The notes under the pieces were generated by a model. It did not search any database, was not told where the DNA came from, and saw only the letters and a program-made list of their open reading frames with translations. 64,000 nt of DNA from Streptomyces galbus. GTDB lineage: Bacteria; Actinomycetota; Actinomycetes; Streptomycetales; Streptomycetaceae. The stretch spans positions 1 to 64,000 of the forward strand of contig NZ_SZPR01000003.1 of the NCBI RefSeq assembly GCF_005280195.1, read 5' to 3'. The position numbers and the translations under genes were made by a program. Shown here piece by piece: positions 16,767 through 25,220 of this stretch. The first letter of the stretch is position 1; the number at the start of each line of letters is the position of its first letter.

Positions 16767-16814
16767 ATTGGACCACCGACATGGCATTTCATTGGGCCTG
16801 CTCATGGCTCCAAT
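16767..16814 (+). promoter_or_regulatory. Candidate MocR operator upstream of the MFS gene
   Basis: ATTGGACC (16767-16774) and ATTGGGCC (16791-16798) repeat with 24-bp spacing, and GGCTCCAAT (16806-16814) is a third copy inverted. Direct repeats are usual for MocR sites. All lie in the 89-bp gap before the MFS start. Confidence 0.45.
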
Positions 16815-16834
16815 GAGTCCGTAGCGTCGCCGGC

Positions 16835-18067
16835 ATGACGCAGCGCCCCGCACCCCGGCACCTGCTCGCGCTCGCCCAGTTGAGCAACTCCGTGGGCGAC
16901 GGCGCGTACTGCACGACCTCCGCCCTCTACTTCACCCAGGTCGTCGGACTCGCCCCCGCGCGCGTGGGCCTCGGGCTGACCGTCGGCTGGGCGGTCGGCT
17001 CGCTCGCCGGGGTGCCCCTGGGGCGGCTCGCCGACCGGCGCGGCCCACGCGGTACCGCCGTGCTGCTGGCCCTGGGCACGGCGCTCGCGGTGGCGTCCTT
17101 CACCGCGGTGCGGGGCTTCCTGCCGTTCGTGCTGGTGGCGTGCGGGTACGCCGCCGCGCAGTCGGGGCTCGCGGCGGCGCGCCAGGCGCTGCTGGCGGTG
17201 CTGGTGTCCGCCGGGGAGCGGACCGGGCTGCTGGCGCGGCTGCAGGCGACGCTGAACGCCGGGCTGGCCGTCGGCGCGGGGCTCGGCGGGCTCGCGCTGC
17301 ACTCCGGGACGCGCGGGGCGTACCTCGCGGTGTTCGTGCTGGACGCGGTGAGCTTCCTGGTGTGCGCGGGACTGCTGTCGGCGCTGCCGGCCGCGGCACC
17401 GGGGGCGGTGGCCGGCGTGGTGCCGGGCCGTCGGCCGGCGGGGCCGGGGGTGCTGCGCGACCGGCCGTACGCGCGCGTGGCGCTCCTCAACACCGTGCTG
17501 CTGCTGCGGCTGCCGCTGCTGAGCCTGGTGCTGCCGCTGTGGATCACCACCCGGACCGAGGCGCCCGCCTGGCTGGTGTCGGGGCTGTTCGTGCTGAACA
17601 CGGCCGCGGTGACGCTGTTCCAGGTGCGGGCGGCCCGCGGGGTGGACGGCGTCGAACCGGCCACGCGCGCGGTGCGGCGGGCGGGCTGGGTGATGCTGGC
17701 CGCGTGCGCCGTCTTCGCGCTGTCCGCCGGTCACGGGACGGCGTGGGCGGTGGGGCTGCTGGTGCTGGGCGCGGTGCTCCAGGTCGCGGCCGAGACGGGG
17801 CAGTCGGCCGGGTCCTGGCAGCTGTCGTTCGAGCTGGCCCCGCCCGACCGGGTGGGCGAGTACCAGGGGTTCTTCGGCACCGGCGTCACCGTCGCCCGCA
17901 CCCTGGGCCCGCTGCTGCTGACCTCGCTGCTGGTGGAGTGGGGCACGCCGGGCTGGCTGCTGCTGGGCGCGGTGACGCTCGGGGCGTCGTACGCGATGGG
18001 CCCCGCGGCGCGGCGGGCCGCCGGCCGGTTCCCGGCCGAGGCCGGGCAGCACGTGCGGGTGGGGTGA
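16835..18067 (+). CDS. MFS transporter
   Basis: 410 residues, about 12 membrane helices, ATG at 16835. The MFS loop 2-3 signature appears as GRLADRRGPRGTAVLLALG. The first helix carries QLSNSVGDGAYCTTSALYF. Substrate cannot be read from the sequence; the family includes many drug and metabolite exporters. It follows the MocR gene and probably answers to it. Confidence 0.9.
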   Translation: MTQRPAPRHLLALAQLSNSVGDGAYCTTSALYFTQVVGLAPARVGLGLTVGWAVGSLAGVPLGRLADRRGPRGTAVLLALGTALAVASFTAVRGFLPFVLVACGYAAAQSGLAAARQALLAVLVSAGERTGLLARLQATLNAGLAVGAGLGGLALHSGTRGAYLAVFVLDAVSFLVCAGLLSALPAAAPGAVAGVVPGRRPAGPGVLRDRPYARVALLNTVLLLRLPLLSLVLPLWITTRTEAPAWLVSGLFVLNTAAVTLFQVRAARGVDGVEPATRAVRRAGWVMLAACAVFALSAGHGTAWAVGLLVLGAVLQVAAETGQSAGSWQLSFELAPPDRVGEYQGFFGTGVTVARTLGPLLLTSLLVEWGTPGWLLLGAVTLGASYAMGPAARRAAGRFPAEAGQHVRVG

Positions 18068-18099
18068 CGCGCGCGAAGGGCGTCCGGAGGGAAGGTGCC

Positions 18100-18546
18100 T
18101 CAGACGGCCACGAGCGGCGCGTTCTCCCGCCACTTGAGGATCTTGTCGAAGCTCACCACCGCGCCACCGACCCCGGAGTGGTTGCCGATCCGGACGTGGT
18201 CGGCGAGCTCCCGGATGAGGTAGAGGCCGCGGCCCTGCTCGGCGTCGGTGCGGGCGGGGCGCACGGTGGCGTCCTCGCCGGCGAAGCCGGGGCCCGAGTC
18301 GGTGACCTCGATCCGGCACATCTCGCCGTCCAGGTACGCGGTGACCCGGTACTCCGCGCCACCGTCCTGCGCGTCGGCCCCGCCGTGCTCGACGGCGTTG
18401 GCGCAGGCCTCACTCAGGGCGACGGACAGGTCGTAGCAGACGTCCGGGTCGACGCCCGCGGTCTCCATCGCGCCGAGCAGGAGGCGCCGGGCGAGCGGCA
18501 CGCTCGCGGCTTCGCGCCGCAGATGCAGTGACCACCAGATGCTCAT
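18100..18546 (-). CDS. RsbW-like anti-sigma/HATPase protein
   Basis: 148 residues from ATG at 18544-18546. The fold is complete: N-box VALSEACANAVEHGGAD, lid VTDSGPGFAG and GRGLYLIRELADHV. It is close to SpoIIAB/RsbW kinases that sequester sigma factors, but no sigma gene is adjacent. It converges on the MFS gene, with 32 bp between stops. Confidence 0.87.
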   Translation of the reverse strand: MSIWWSLHLRREAASVPLARRLLLGAMETAGVDPDVCYDLSVALSEACANAVEHGGADAQDGGAEYRVTAYLDGEMCRIEVTDSGPGFAGEDATVRPARTDAEQGRGLYLIRELADHVRIGNHSGVGGAVVSFDKILKWRENAPLVAV

Positions 18547-18800
18547 GCTCCAGCCTCCCGGCCGCGGCTCGACATACCCCTACGTATTGCCGCCGGTGGC
18601 CCTGCGTAACCGCCCATCCGACGTGATGCCGCCCATATGGGGGATGCGCCACGCGCATCAACCGGTGTATGTAGGGCCACTTGCCCCAGTGGCACCAGAA
18701 GGTGATCTTCCCCGTGCACACCGGCACGCACCCGGGTGCACCGGAATCTTGTGGACCTGGCGTACGGCGGCCGTGGGGCCAGTGCGATGATGAGCCCGCC

Positions 18801-19619
18801 ATGAGTGTCCCCCACCAGTCTCCGGCGCGTGCAGGAGACGGTCTCCGGCTGCTGCGGGCCGCGGTCTTCGCCGCGGTCTGTGTCGTGCTGGCCGCCGCCG
18901 GACACACCCTGGCCTCCTGCGTGAGCGTGCCGCTGTGGACGCTCGGCGCCGGATTCCTCGGGGTCCTCGTGGTCGTCGCGCCGCTCGCCGGCCGGGCCCG
19001 GACCCTGCCGGGCATCGCGGTGGTCCTGACGCTCGGCCAGACCGTGCTGCACACCCTGTTCGGGCTGGGCCAGCACGGCACCCGCGCCGTGACGGCGACG
19101 GCCGACGACGCCGTCGTACGACAGGCCGCCCGCATCCTGTGCGGCAGTGCCGCGGCCCCGCTCAGCCCCGCCCAGGCCCAGCGGATCCTCGCCGACGCGC
19201 GGATCCTCGACGGCGGCTCCGGCGGTGCCATGAGCGGCATGAGCGGGATGGACCACTCGGGCGACGCGCTGACCGCCGGGGCGTCCTCCGCGTCCCTGCT
19301 GCCCTCGCTGCCGATGCTGCTCGGCCACGTCCTCGCGGCCGTGGCCGCCGGCTGGCTGCTGCGCCACGGCGACCTCGCGCTGCTGCGCCTGCTCGCCCTG
19401 TCGGCGCACGGAGTCGCCGAGGGGGCGCTCGTACGGTCCCTGCGCGGGGCGCTCGCGCTGGTGCGGGCCCTGCTCGCCGGACTGCCCGGCGCGCCCGGCC
19501 CGCGCGTGGCCCGCCCCGCCGCCACCCCGCCCGTGCCCGTCCCGCACGGCGTGCTGCTCCAGCACTCGGTGATCCGTCGCGGCCCGCCGGCCGCCTCCGC
19601 TCTGCTTCTCGCTGCCTGA
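18801..19619 (+). CDS. Membrane protein with Met/His-rich loop at the copper locus
   Basis: 272 residues; ATG at 18801. Five membrane helices are likely (about 17-38, 45-63, 70-90, 168-190, 195-212). Between helices 3 and 4, residues 144-155 carry four Met, one Asp and a His (MSGMSGMDHSGD), a typical Cu(I)-binding pattern. His84 and His92 flank the third helix. A long Ala/Arg/Pro tail follows. It precedes the YcnI-like and Sco genes, which supports a copper role, but the family is not known to me. Confidence 0.75.
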   Translation: MSVPHQSPARAGDGLRLLRAAVFAAVCVVLAAAGHTLASCVSVPLWTLGAGFLGVLVVVAPLAGRARTLPGIAVVLTLGQTVLHTLFGLGQHGTRAVTATADDAVVRQAARILCGSAAAPLSPAQAQRILADARILDGGSGGAMSGMSGMDHSGDALTAGASSASLLPSLPMLLGHVLAAVAAGWLLRHGDLALLRLLALSAHGVAEGALVRSLRGALALVRALLAGLPGAPGPRVARPAATPPVPVPHGVLLQHSVIRRGPPAASALLLAA

Positions 19620-19741
19620 CACGACGCGACCGGCACCCCCGCTCCACGACCGGGAGGCGCGGCCGCCGTCGTGCGGCACGCGCGCGTGCGCCTGAGCGCA
19701 CGTCCTCACCCGATCTCACTCAGAGTGGAGTGCTTGCTTCC

Positions 19742-20491
19742 ATGAAGGCTTCCCGTCTCGCCGCCGCCGCGGCCGTCGCCGGTTCGGCCGTGCTCGTCCT
19801 GTCCGGCCCCGCGTTCGCGCACGTCAGCGTGAGCCCCGAGGGCACCGCCGCCAAGGGCGGCTACGCGACCGTGGACTTCAAGGTCCCCAACGAGCGCGAC
19901 AACGCCTCGACCACCAAGCTCGAGGTGGCCTTCCCGACCGACCACCCGCTGGCCTCCGTGATGCCGGAGCCCATCCCCGGCTGGACCGCCCAGGTCACCA
20001 AGGCCAAGCTGGCCAAGCCGCTGACCGTGCATGGACAGCAGATCTCCGAGGCCGTCTCCAAGGTCACCTGGACCGCCTCCGGCAAGGGCATCGAGCCCGG
20101 CTTCTTCCAGAAGTTCCCGCTGTCCGTGGGCCCGCTGCCCGAGGACGCCGACGAACTGGTCTTCAAGGCGATCCAGACGTACTCCAACAAGGAGGTCGTG
20201 CGCTGGATCGAGGTCCAGCAGGACGGCCAGGAGGAGCCGGAGAACCCTGCGCCGGTGCTGGAGCTGTCGGCCGCGTCCGACGACCACCACGGCGGCGGCG
20301 CCAAGGGCGCCTCGGACGACTCCGACGACGCGAAGACGGCGCAGACCGGCGCCCAGGCCGCCGACACCGACTCCGACGACGACGGCGGCAGCGACACCAC
20401 CGCCCGCGTCCTCGGCGTGGCCGGCATCGTCGTCGGCGCCGCCGGCGTGGCCTACGGCGTGTTCGCCGGCCGCCGCCGGTCCGACGCCTGA
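19742..20491 (+). CDS. YcnI-like copper-associated protein (DUF1775)
   Basis: 249 residues with a signal peptide ending PAFA before HVSVSPEGTAAKG; the mature N-terminal histidine is a known copper ligand in YcnI proteins. The DUF1775 beta-sandwich runs to about residue 160 (VPNERDNASTTKLEVAFPTD, GIEPGFFQKFPLSVGPLP). A Ser/Asp/His linker leads to a C-terminal membrane helix (VLGVAGIVVGAAGVAYGVFA) and RRRS, so the domain is anchored outside the cell. ATG at 19742. A hairpin separates it from sco. Confidence 0.9.
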   Translation: MKASRLAAAAAVAGSAVLVLSGPAFAHVSVSPEGTAAKGGYATVDFKVPNERDNASTTKLEVAFPTDHPLASVMPEPIPGWTAQVTKAKLAKPLTVHGQQISEAVSKVTWTASGKGIEPGFFQKFPLSVGPLPEDADELVFKAIQTYSNKEVVRWIEVQQDGQEEPENPAPVLELSAASDDHHGGGAKGASDDSDDAKTAQTGAQAADTDSDDDGGSDTTARVLGVAGIVVGAAGVAYGVFAGRRRSDA

Positions 20492-20508
20492 CCCTGCTCG
20501 TCCGTGCC

Positions 20509-20549
20509 GCGCACCGGGGGCGGCGGTCGCCCCGCCGGCCCCGGTGCGC
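20509..20549 (+). terminator. Hairpin between the YcnI-like gene and sco
   Basis: An 11-bp stem (GCGCACCGGGG with CCCCGGTGCGC) with a GC-rich 19-nt loop. It may end the upstream transcript and give sco its own promoter. Confidence 0.6.
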
Positions 20550-20580
20550 GCCGGATTCCATACATCTGGGACATTTCTCT

Positions 20581-21231
20581 ATGCGCAAGAAGACGTTCGC
20601 CGCGGCGGCCCTGCTCGCCGCCGCCACGCTCACCCTCTCCGGCTGCGGCAGCGACGACGGCGGCAGCAGCCCGGTCGCCGAGGTCTCCGCCGACGCCACC
20701 CAGCAGTCCGCGATCGTGCTCGACCAGCCGTTCACCAAGCCGGACCTGAAACTCACCGACACCCAGGGCAAGAAGTACGACCTGCGCGCCGAGACCAAGG
20801 GCAGGCCGACGCTGCTGTACTTCGGCTACACCAACTGCCCCGACATCTGCCCGCTGACGATGAACAACATCGCCGTCGCCAAGAAGCAGCTCCCCCAGGC
20901 GGAGCAGGACCGGCTGCGCGTCGTGTTCGTGACGACCGACCCCGCCCGGGACACCCCGGCCGCCCTCGGCGCGTGGCTCAAGGGCATCGACCCGCAGGTC
21001 GTCGGGCTCTCCGGCGACTTCACGGCCATCCAGACCGCGGCCCGTTCGGTCGGCATCACCATCGAGCCGCCGCACAAGGACAAGAACGGCAAGACGGTCT
21101 CCACGCACGGCACCCAGGTGGTCGCCTTCTCCCCGAAGACCGACGGCGGGTACGTCCTGTTCACGGAAGAGGCCTCCGTGGACGACTACGTGAAGGACCT
21201 CCCCAAGCTCATCCAGGGGGAGAAGCCGTGA
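20581..21231 (+). CDS. sco: Sco1/SenC copper chaperone lipoprotein
   Basis: 216 residues; lipobox LSGC at residue 22. The thioredoxin-like Sco fold has YFGYTNCPDICPLTMNNI with the CxxxC copper ligands, and the distal His in THGTQVVAF. Sco delivers copper to cytochrome c oxidase CuA; in Streptomyces it has also been linked to loading extracellular copper enzymes and to development. It overlaps the next gene by 4 bp and begins the sco-PCuAC-copCD-dtpA operon. Confidence 0.95.
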   Translation: MRKKTFAAAALLAAATLTLSGCGSDDGGSSPVAEVSADATQQSAIVLDQPFTKPDLKLTDTQGKKYDLRAETKGRPTLLYFGYTNCPDICPLTMNNIAVAKKQLPQAEQDRLRVVFVTTDPARDTPAALGAWLKGIDPQVVGLSGDFTAIQTAARSVGITIEPPHKDKNGKTVSTHGTQVVAFSPKTDGGYVLFTEEASVDDYVKDLPKLIQGEKP

Positions 21232-21272
21232 GGCACCTCGCCGTGAGGCACCTCGCCGTGAGGCACCTCGCC
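21228..21272 (+). repeat. Three perfect 15-bp tandem repeats in the chaperone signal peptide
   Basis: GTGAGGCACCTCGCC occurs at 21228-21242, 21243-21257 and 21258-21272. Each unit begins with a potential GTG start codon. Confidence 0.95.
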
Positions 21273-21710
21273 GTGCCCGTGGCGGTGCTGGCCGGGGCGC
21301 TGCTCCTCGGCGGCTGCGGCGACGACGGCGGCGGCCGGCCCGAGCTGTCCATAGGCTCCGCCTACATGCCCCAGCCGGTCTCCGGCTCCATGGCGGCCGG
21401 CTTCCTGACCGTCACCAACAAGGGCGGCGCCAAGGACGAGCTGACCTCGGTCACCAGTGACGCCGCCGGCGACGTCACCGTCCACGAGACGGTCGGCGGG
21501 TCCATGCGGGAGGTCGACAGGATCGAGGTGCCCGCGCACGGGCGGCTGGTGTTCGAGAGCGGCGGGAACCACCTGATGTTCGAGAACCTGAAGAGCAGGC
21601 CGCGCGAGGGCGGGAAGGTGTCCGTCACCCTCCACTTCGCCGGCTCCGGCGCCGTGACCGTCGAGATGCCGGTGCGGTCCGCCACGTACACCCCCACGAC
21701 CGGACACTGA
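21228..21710 (+). CDS. PCuAC-family copper chaperone (ECuC-like)
   Basis: 160 residues. GTG at 21228 overlaps the sco stop (GTGA) and lies 6 nt after AGGGGGAG. Lipobox LLGGC is followed by the PCuAC domain: AYMPQPVSGSMAAGFLTVTN, VTVHETVGGSM and LMFENLKSRPREGGKVSVTL, with copper ligands expected from the H/M residues. The signal peptide n-region is an exact triple repeat (VRHLA), see findings. It hands copper to Sco; the S. lividans equivalent is called ECuC. Confidence 0.93.
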   Translation: MRHLAVRHLAVRHLAVPVAVLAGALLLGGCGDDGGGRPELSIGSAYMPQPVSGSMAAGFLTVTNKGGAKDELTSVTSDAAGDVTVHETVGGSMREVDRIEVPAHGRLVFESGGNHLMFENLKSRPREGGKVSVTLHFAGSGAVTVEMPVRSATYTPTTGH

Positions 21711-21723
21711 CGGAGGGACCACC

Positions 21724-23805
21724 GTGACTCAGGCCATCGCCCCCCGCGTCCGGACGCTGGTGCTGCTGTTCCTGGCGGCCGTCGCCGCGCTGCTCGTCGG
21801 CGCCGGACCGGCCGCCGCGCACGCCGCCCTGACCGGCAGCGACCCCGCGCAGGGGACGGTGGTCGACACGGCACCCGCCCAGGTGTCGCTGACCTTCTCC
21901 GAGAAGGTCGCGACCTCCGACGGCTCGCTGCGCGTGCTCGACCCCAAGGGCAAGCGGGTCGACACGGGCAAGCCGGCCAACGTCTCCGGCACGACGTACG
22001 CGGTCCAGCTCCACGCCGGACTGCCCGACGGCACGTACACCGTGACCTACCAGGTGGTGTCCGAGGACAGCCATCCCGTCTCCGGTGCCTACACCTTCTC
22101 CATCGGCGCGCCCTCCCGGACCAGCGTCCCGGTGTCCGGCCAGGAGGTGGGCGGCGGGGTCGTCGGCGGGCTGTACGGCTTCGGTCGGTACCTGTCCTAC
22201 GCCGGGTTCATCGTGCTGGTCGGCGGGGCCGCCTTCGTGCTGGCCTGCTGGCCGCGCGGGACCTCGGTGCGGGCCGTGCAGCGGCTCGTCGTCTCCGGCT
22301 GGCTGGCGCTCACCGCCGCCACGCTCTTCCTGCTGCTCCTGCGCGGCTCGTACACCGGCTCCGGCAAGGTCGCGGACGTCTTCGACCTGGACCTGCTCGG
22401 CGACGTCCTGCAGACCAAGACCGGCGCGGCCCTCGTGTCCCGGCTGCTGCTGCTCGCCGCCGCGGCGCTCTTCATCGCCGTGCTGTTCGGCGCGTACGAC
22501 AAGCGCGACGACGAGGAGAAGCGGGACCTGACCTTCGGGCTGGCGATCGGCGGGGCGGTCGTGGCGGCCGGGCTCGCCGCGAGCTGGGCCATGGCCGAGC
22601 ACGCCTCGACGGGACTGCAGCCGGGCATCGCCATGCCCGTCGACGTGCTCCACCTGCTCGCCGTCGCCACCTGGCTCGGCGGCCTGGCGACGCTGCTCGT
22701 CGCGCTGTACCGCGCGCCCGCCGACCAGCCGGTCGAGGCGGCCGCCGTACGGCGCTTCTCCACCGTCGCCTTCAGCAGCGTGGTCGCGCTGGTCGCGACC
22801 GGGACCTACCAGTCGTGGCGGCAGCTGGGCTCGTGGTCGGCGTTCACCGACACGCGGTACGGGCAGCTCCTGCTGGTCAAGATCGGGCTGGTGGCGCTGC
22901 TGGTGGGCGTCGCGTCGATCTCCCGGCGGTGGACCGGGCGGCTGGCCGGGGCCGCGCTGCCGGGGTCGCGGGCCACCGCGGAGGCGGACGTCGAGGCCGG
23001 CGTCGGCGCCGGTTCCGGGAAGGCCGCCTCCGCCGGGAAGGGCGCCTCCGCCGGGAGCTTGGGCGCGGGCAAGACTTCGGGCGCGGGCACCCAGGCCGGC
23101 CCGGGCAGGCGGGGTACGGGGAAGCCGGGCACCGGGAAGCAGGGCACGGCGGGCGCCGGTGCCGGCCGGGGCTCGGGTGAGGAGCCCGGTGACGCCGCGA
23201 CCGGTGCCGTCGGCTCCGAGCGGGCCGCCCAGCTCGCGCGGCAGCGGGCCGCCGAGGACGCCGCACGGCAGAAGCGGCTCCGCGACGCCGACCCCCACCG
23301 CTTCGGGCTGCGCCGCTCGGTGCTCGCCGAGGCGGGTGTCGCGGTGGTCCTGCTCGCCGTCACCACCGCGCTGACGTCCACCGAGCCGGGCCGCACCGAG
23401 CAGGACGCCAAGGCGGCCACGGCGGCTTCGTCGTCCTCGTCGTCCGGCACGGGCAGCTCCTCCGGCGCGCTGACCCTGGACATGCCCTTCGACGCGGGCG
23501 GCACGAACGGCAAGGGCGTCGTCAGCGTGGACCTCGACCCCGCCCGGGTCGGCGGCAACGAGATGCACGTCTACGTCACCCGGCCCAACGGCCGCGCCTT
23601 CGACGTCCCCGAGGTCAAGGTCGCCCTCACCCTGGAGTCCCAGCGCATCGGGCCCCTGCCCGTCGCCCCCGACCACATCACCACCGGCCACTGGTCGGCG
23701 AACGGCGTGCAGATCCCCATGGCCGGCGAATGGAAGATCGCCGTGACCGTGCGGACCTCCGACATCGACCAGGTGACCGTCTCCAAGAACGCGCAGATCG
23801 GCTGA
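21724..23805 (+). CDS. Fused CopC-CopD copper protein with C-terminal YtkA-like domain
   Basis: 693 residues from GTG at 21724 behind GGAGGGACC. The signal peptide ends PAAA before HAALTGSDPAQG, giving a mature N-terminal His as copper ligand (CopC domain to about 130). Residues about 140-420 form the CopD multi-pass membrane domain (FGRYLSYAGFIVLVGGAAF, TWLGGLATLLVALYR). A roughly 90-residue cytoplasmic Gly/Ala/Ser/Lys linker interrupts the last helices. The C-terminal about 110 residues are YtkA/FixH-like (GEWKIAVTVRTSDIDQ). It is thought to import or shuttle copper. It lies 13 bp after the chaperone gene. Confidence 0.92.
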   Translation: MTQAIAPRVRTLVLLFLAAVAALLVGAGPAAAHAALTGSDPAQGTVVDTAPAQVSLTFSEKVATSDGSLRVLDPKGKRVDTGKPANVSGTTYAVQLHAGLPDGTYTVTYQVVSEDSHPVSGAYTFSIGAPSRTSVPVSGQEVGGGVVGGLYGFGRYLSYAGFIVLVGGAAFVLACWPRGTSVRAVQRLVVSGWLALTAATLFLLLLRGSYTGSGKVADVFDLDLLGDVLQTKTGAALVSRLLLLAAAALFIAVLFGAYDKRDDEEKRDLTFGLAIGGAVVAAGLAASWAMAEHASTGLQPGIAMPVDVLHLLAVATWLGGLATLLVALYRAPADQPVEAAAVRRFSTVAFSSVVALVATGTYQSWRQLGSWSAFTDTRYGQLLLVKIGLVALLVGVASISRRWTGRLAGAALPGSRATAEADVEAGVGAGSGKAASAGKGASAGSLGAGKTSGAGTQAGPGRRGTGKPGTGKQGTAGAGAGRGSGEEPGDAATGAVGSERAAQLARQRAAEDAARQKRLRDADPHRFGLRRSVLAEAGVAVVLLAVTTALTSTEPGRTEQDAKAATAASSSSSSGTGSSSGALTLDMPFDAGGTNGKGVVSVDLDPARVGGNEMHVYVTRPNGRAFDVPEVKVALTLESQRIGPLPVAPDHITTGHWSANGVQIPMAGEWKIAVTVRTSDIDQVTVSKNAQIG

Positions 23806-23813
23806 ACCGCACC

Positions 23814-25103
23814 ATGCCCGACCAGTCCCTCCCCGAAGCTTCCCCGTCCACCGCGCCGGACGCCCCGTCGCAGGCCCGCGCCGACCGGGGGCTGTCCCGT
23901 CGCGCCCTCCTCGGCACCGCCGGCGCCACCGGGCTCGTGCTCGGCGCGGCGGGCGGAGCCGTGGGGTACGCGGCCGCCCCCGCGCCGGCCACCCCGCTGG
24001 CGTCCGTCGGCAGCGAGCAGGTGACGTTCCACGGGAAACATCAGCCCGGCATCCTCCAGGGCCTCCAGGCCCACGGCCACCTCGTCGCGTTCGACCTCAC
24101 GCCCGGCGCCGGCCGTACCGAGGCGGCCGCGCTGCTGCGCCGCTGGTCCGGGACCGCCCGGCGGCTGATGGCGGGCGAGGCCGCGGCCCACGGCGACACG
24201 GACGTGGCCCGGGACGCGGGGCCGTCGTCCCTGACGGTCACCTTCGGCTTCGGCCACAGCTTCTTCGCCCGCACCGGGCTGGAGAAGCGCCGGCCGGTCG
24301 CCCTGGACCCGCTGCCGGCCTTCTCCTCCGACCACCTAGACGCCCGGCGCAGCAACGGCGACCTGTGGGTGCAGATCGGCGCGAACGACGCCCTGGTCGC
24401 CTTCCACGCCCTGCGCGCGCTGCAGAAGGACGCGGGCGGCGCGGCCCGGGTGCGCTGGCAGATGAACGGCTTCAACCGCTCGCCCGGCGCCACGCCCCAC
24501 CCCATGACGGCCCGCAACCTCATGGGCCAGGTCGACGGCACGCGCAACCCCAAGCCGTCCGACGCCGACTTCGACCGGCGGATCTTCGTGCCGGCGTCCG
24601 GCTCGGCCGACCCCGCCTGGATGGCGAACGGCTCCTACGTGGTCGTACGCCGCATCCGCATGCTCCTCGACGACTGGGAGCGGCTGTCCCGGGCGGCGCA
24701 GGAGCAGGTCATCGGGCGCCGCAAGGCCGACGGGGCGCCGCTGACCGGGGGCACCGAGACAGCCGAGATGGACCTGGAGAAGACGGACGCGAACGGCGAC
24801 CTGGTGATCCCGCTGAACGCGCACGCCCGGATCACCCGGCCCGACCAGAACGGGGGTGCGGCGATGCTGCGCCGGCCGTTCTCGTACCACGACGGCTTCG
24901 ACGCGGACGGCACCCCGGACGCGGGCCTGCTGTTCGTCTGCTGGCAGGCGGACCCGCTGCGGGGCTTCGTCACCGTGCAGCGCAAGCTGGACCGCGGGGA
25001 CGCGCTGTCGCGGTTCATCCGGCACGAGGCGAGCGGGCTGTTCGCGGTGCCGGGCGGGGCGGCCGAGGGGGAGTACGTGGGGCAGGCGCTGCTGGAGGGG
25101 TGA
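23814..25103 (+). CDS. dtpA: Dye-decolourising peroxidase, Tat-exported (DtpA/EfeB-like)
   Basis: 429 residues, ATG at 23814, 8 bp after copCD. A Tat signal has the twin arginines at 29-30 (LSRRALLGTAG). The Dyp heme-peroxidase fold carries the GxxDG motif (NLMGQVDGTRNPKP) with its distal Asp, FGFGHSFFARTG, and RRPFSYHDGFD near the heme face. It is exported folded. In S. lividans the equivalent peroxidase works with Sco and the copper chaperone in copper trafficking and development; the identical gene order here supports that role. Confidence 0.93.
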   Translation: MPDQSLPEASPSTAPDAPSQARADRGLSRRALLGTAGATGLVLGAAGGAVGYAAAPAPATPLASVGSEQVTFHGKHQPGILQGLQAHGHLVAFDLTPGAGRTEAAALLRRWSGTARRLMAGEAAAHGDTDVARDAGPSSLTVTFGFGHSFFARTGLEKRRPVALDPLPAFSSDHLDARRSNGDLWVQIGANDALVAFHALRALQKDAGGAARVRWQMNGFNRSPGATPHPMTARNLMGQVDGTRNPKPSDADFDRRIFVPASGSADPAWMANGSYVVVRRIRMLLDDWERLSRAAQEQVIGRRKADGAPLTGGTETAEMDLEKTDANGDLVIPLNAHARITRPDQNGGAAMLRRPFSYHDGFDADGTPDAGLLFVCWQADPLRGFVTVQRKLDRGDALSRFIRHEASGLFAVPGGAAEGEYVGQALLEG

Positions 25104-25220
25104 GGGCGGAGTGCGCTCCGCTGACGGTCCGACCTGCGGGACGGGCTCCCAAACCACCCGGTCGAGTGGTTGTCGTGAGACGCCTCCGCCGTCTGCGCGT
25201 GGGCCCATTAGGGTGAGGTC

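Noticed and set aside
18571..18600. ATACCCC near the HATPase start as a CsoR operator at the copper locus
   Set aside because: Only one half of the expected GC-rich palindrome is present and it faces the wrong gene.
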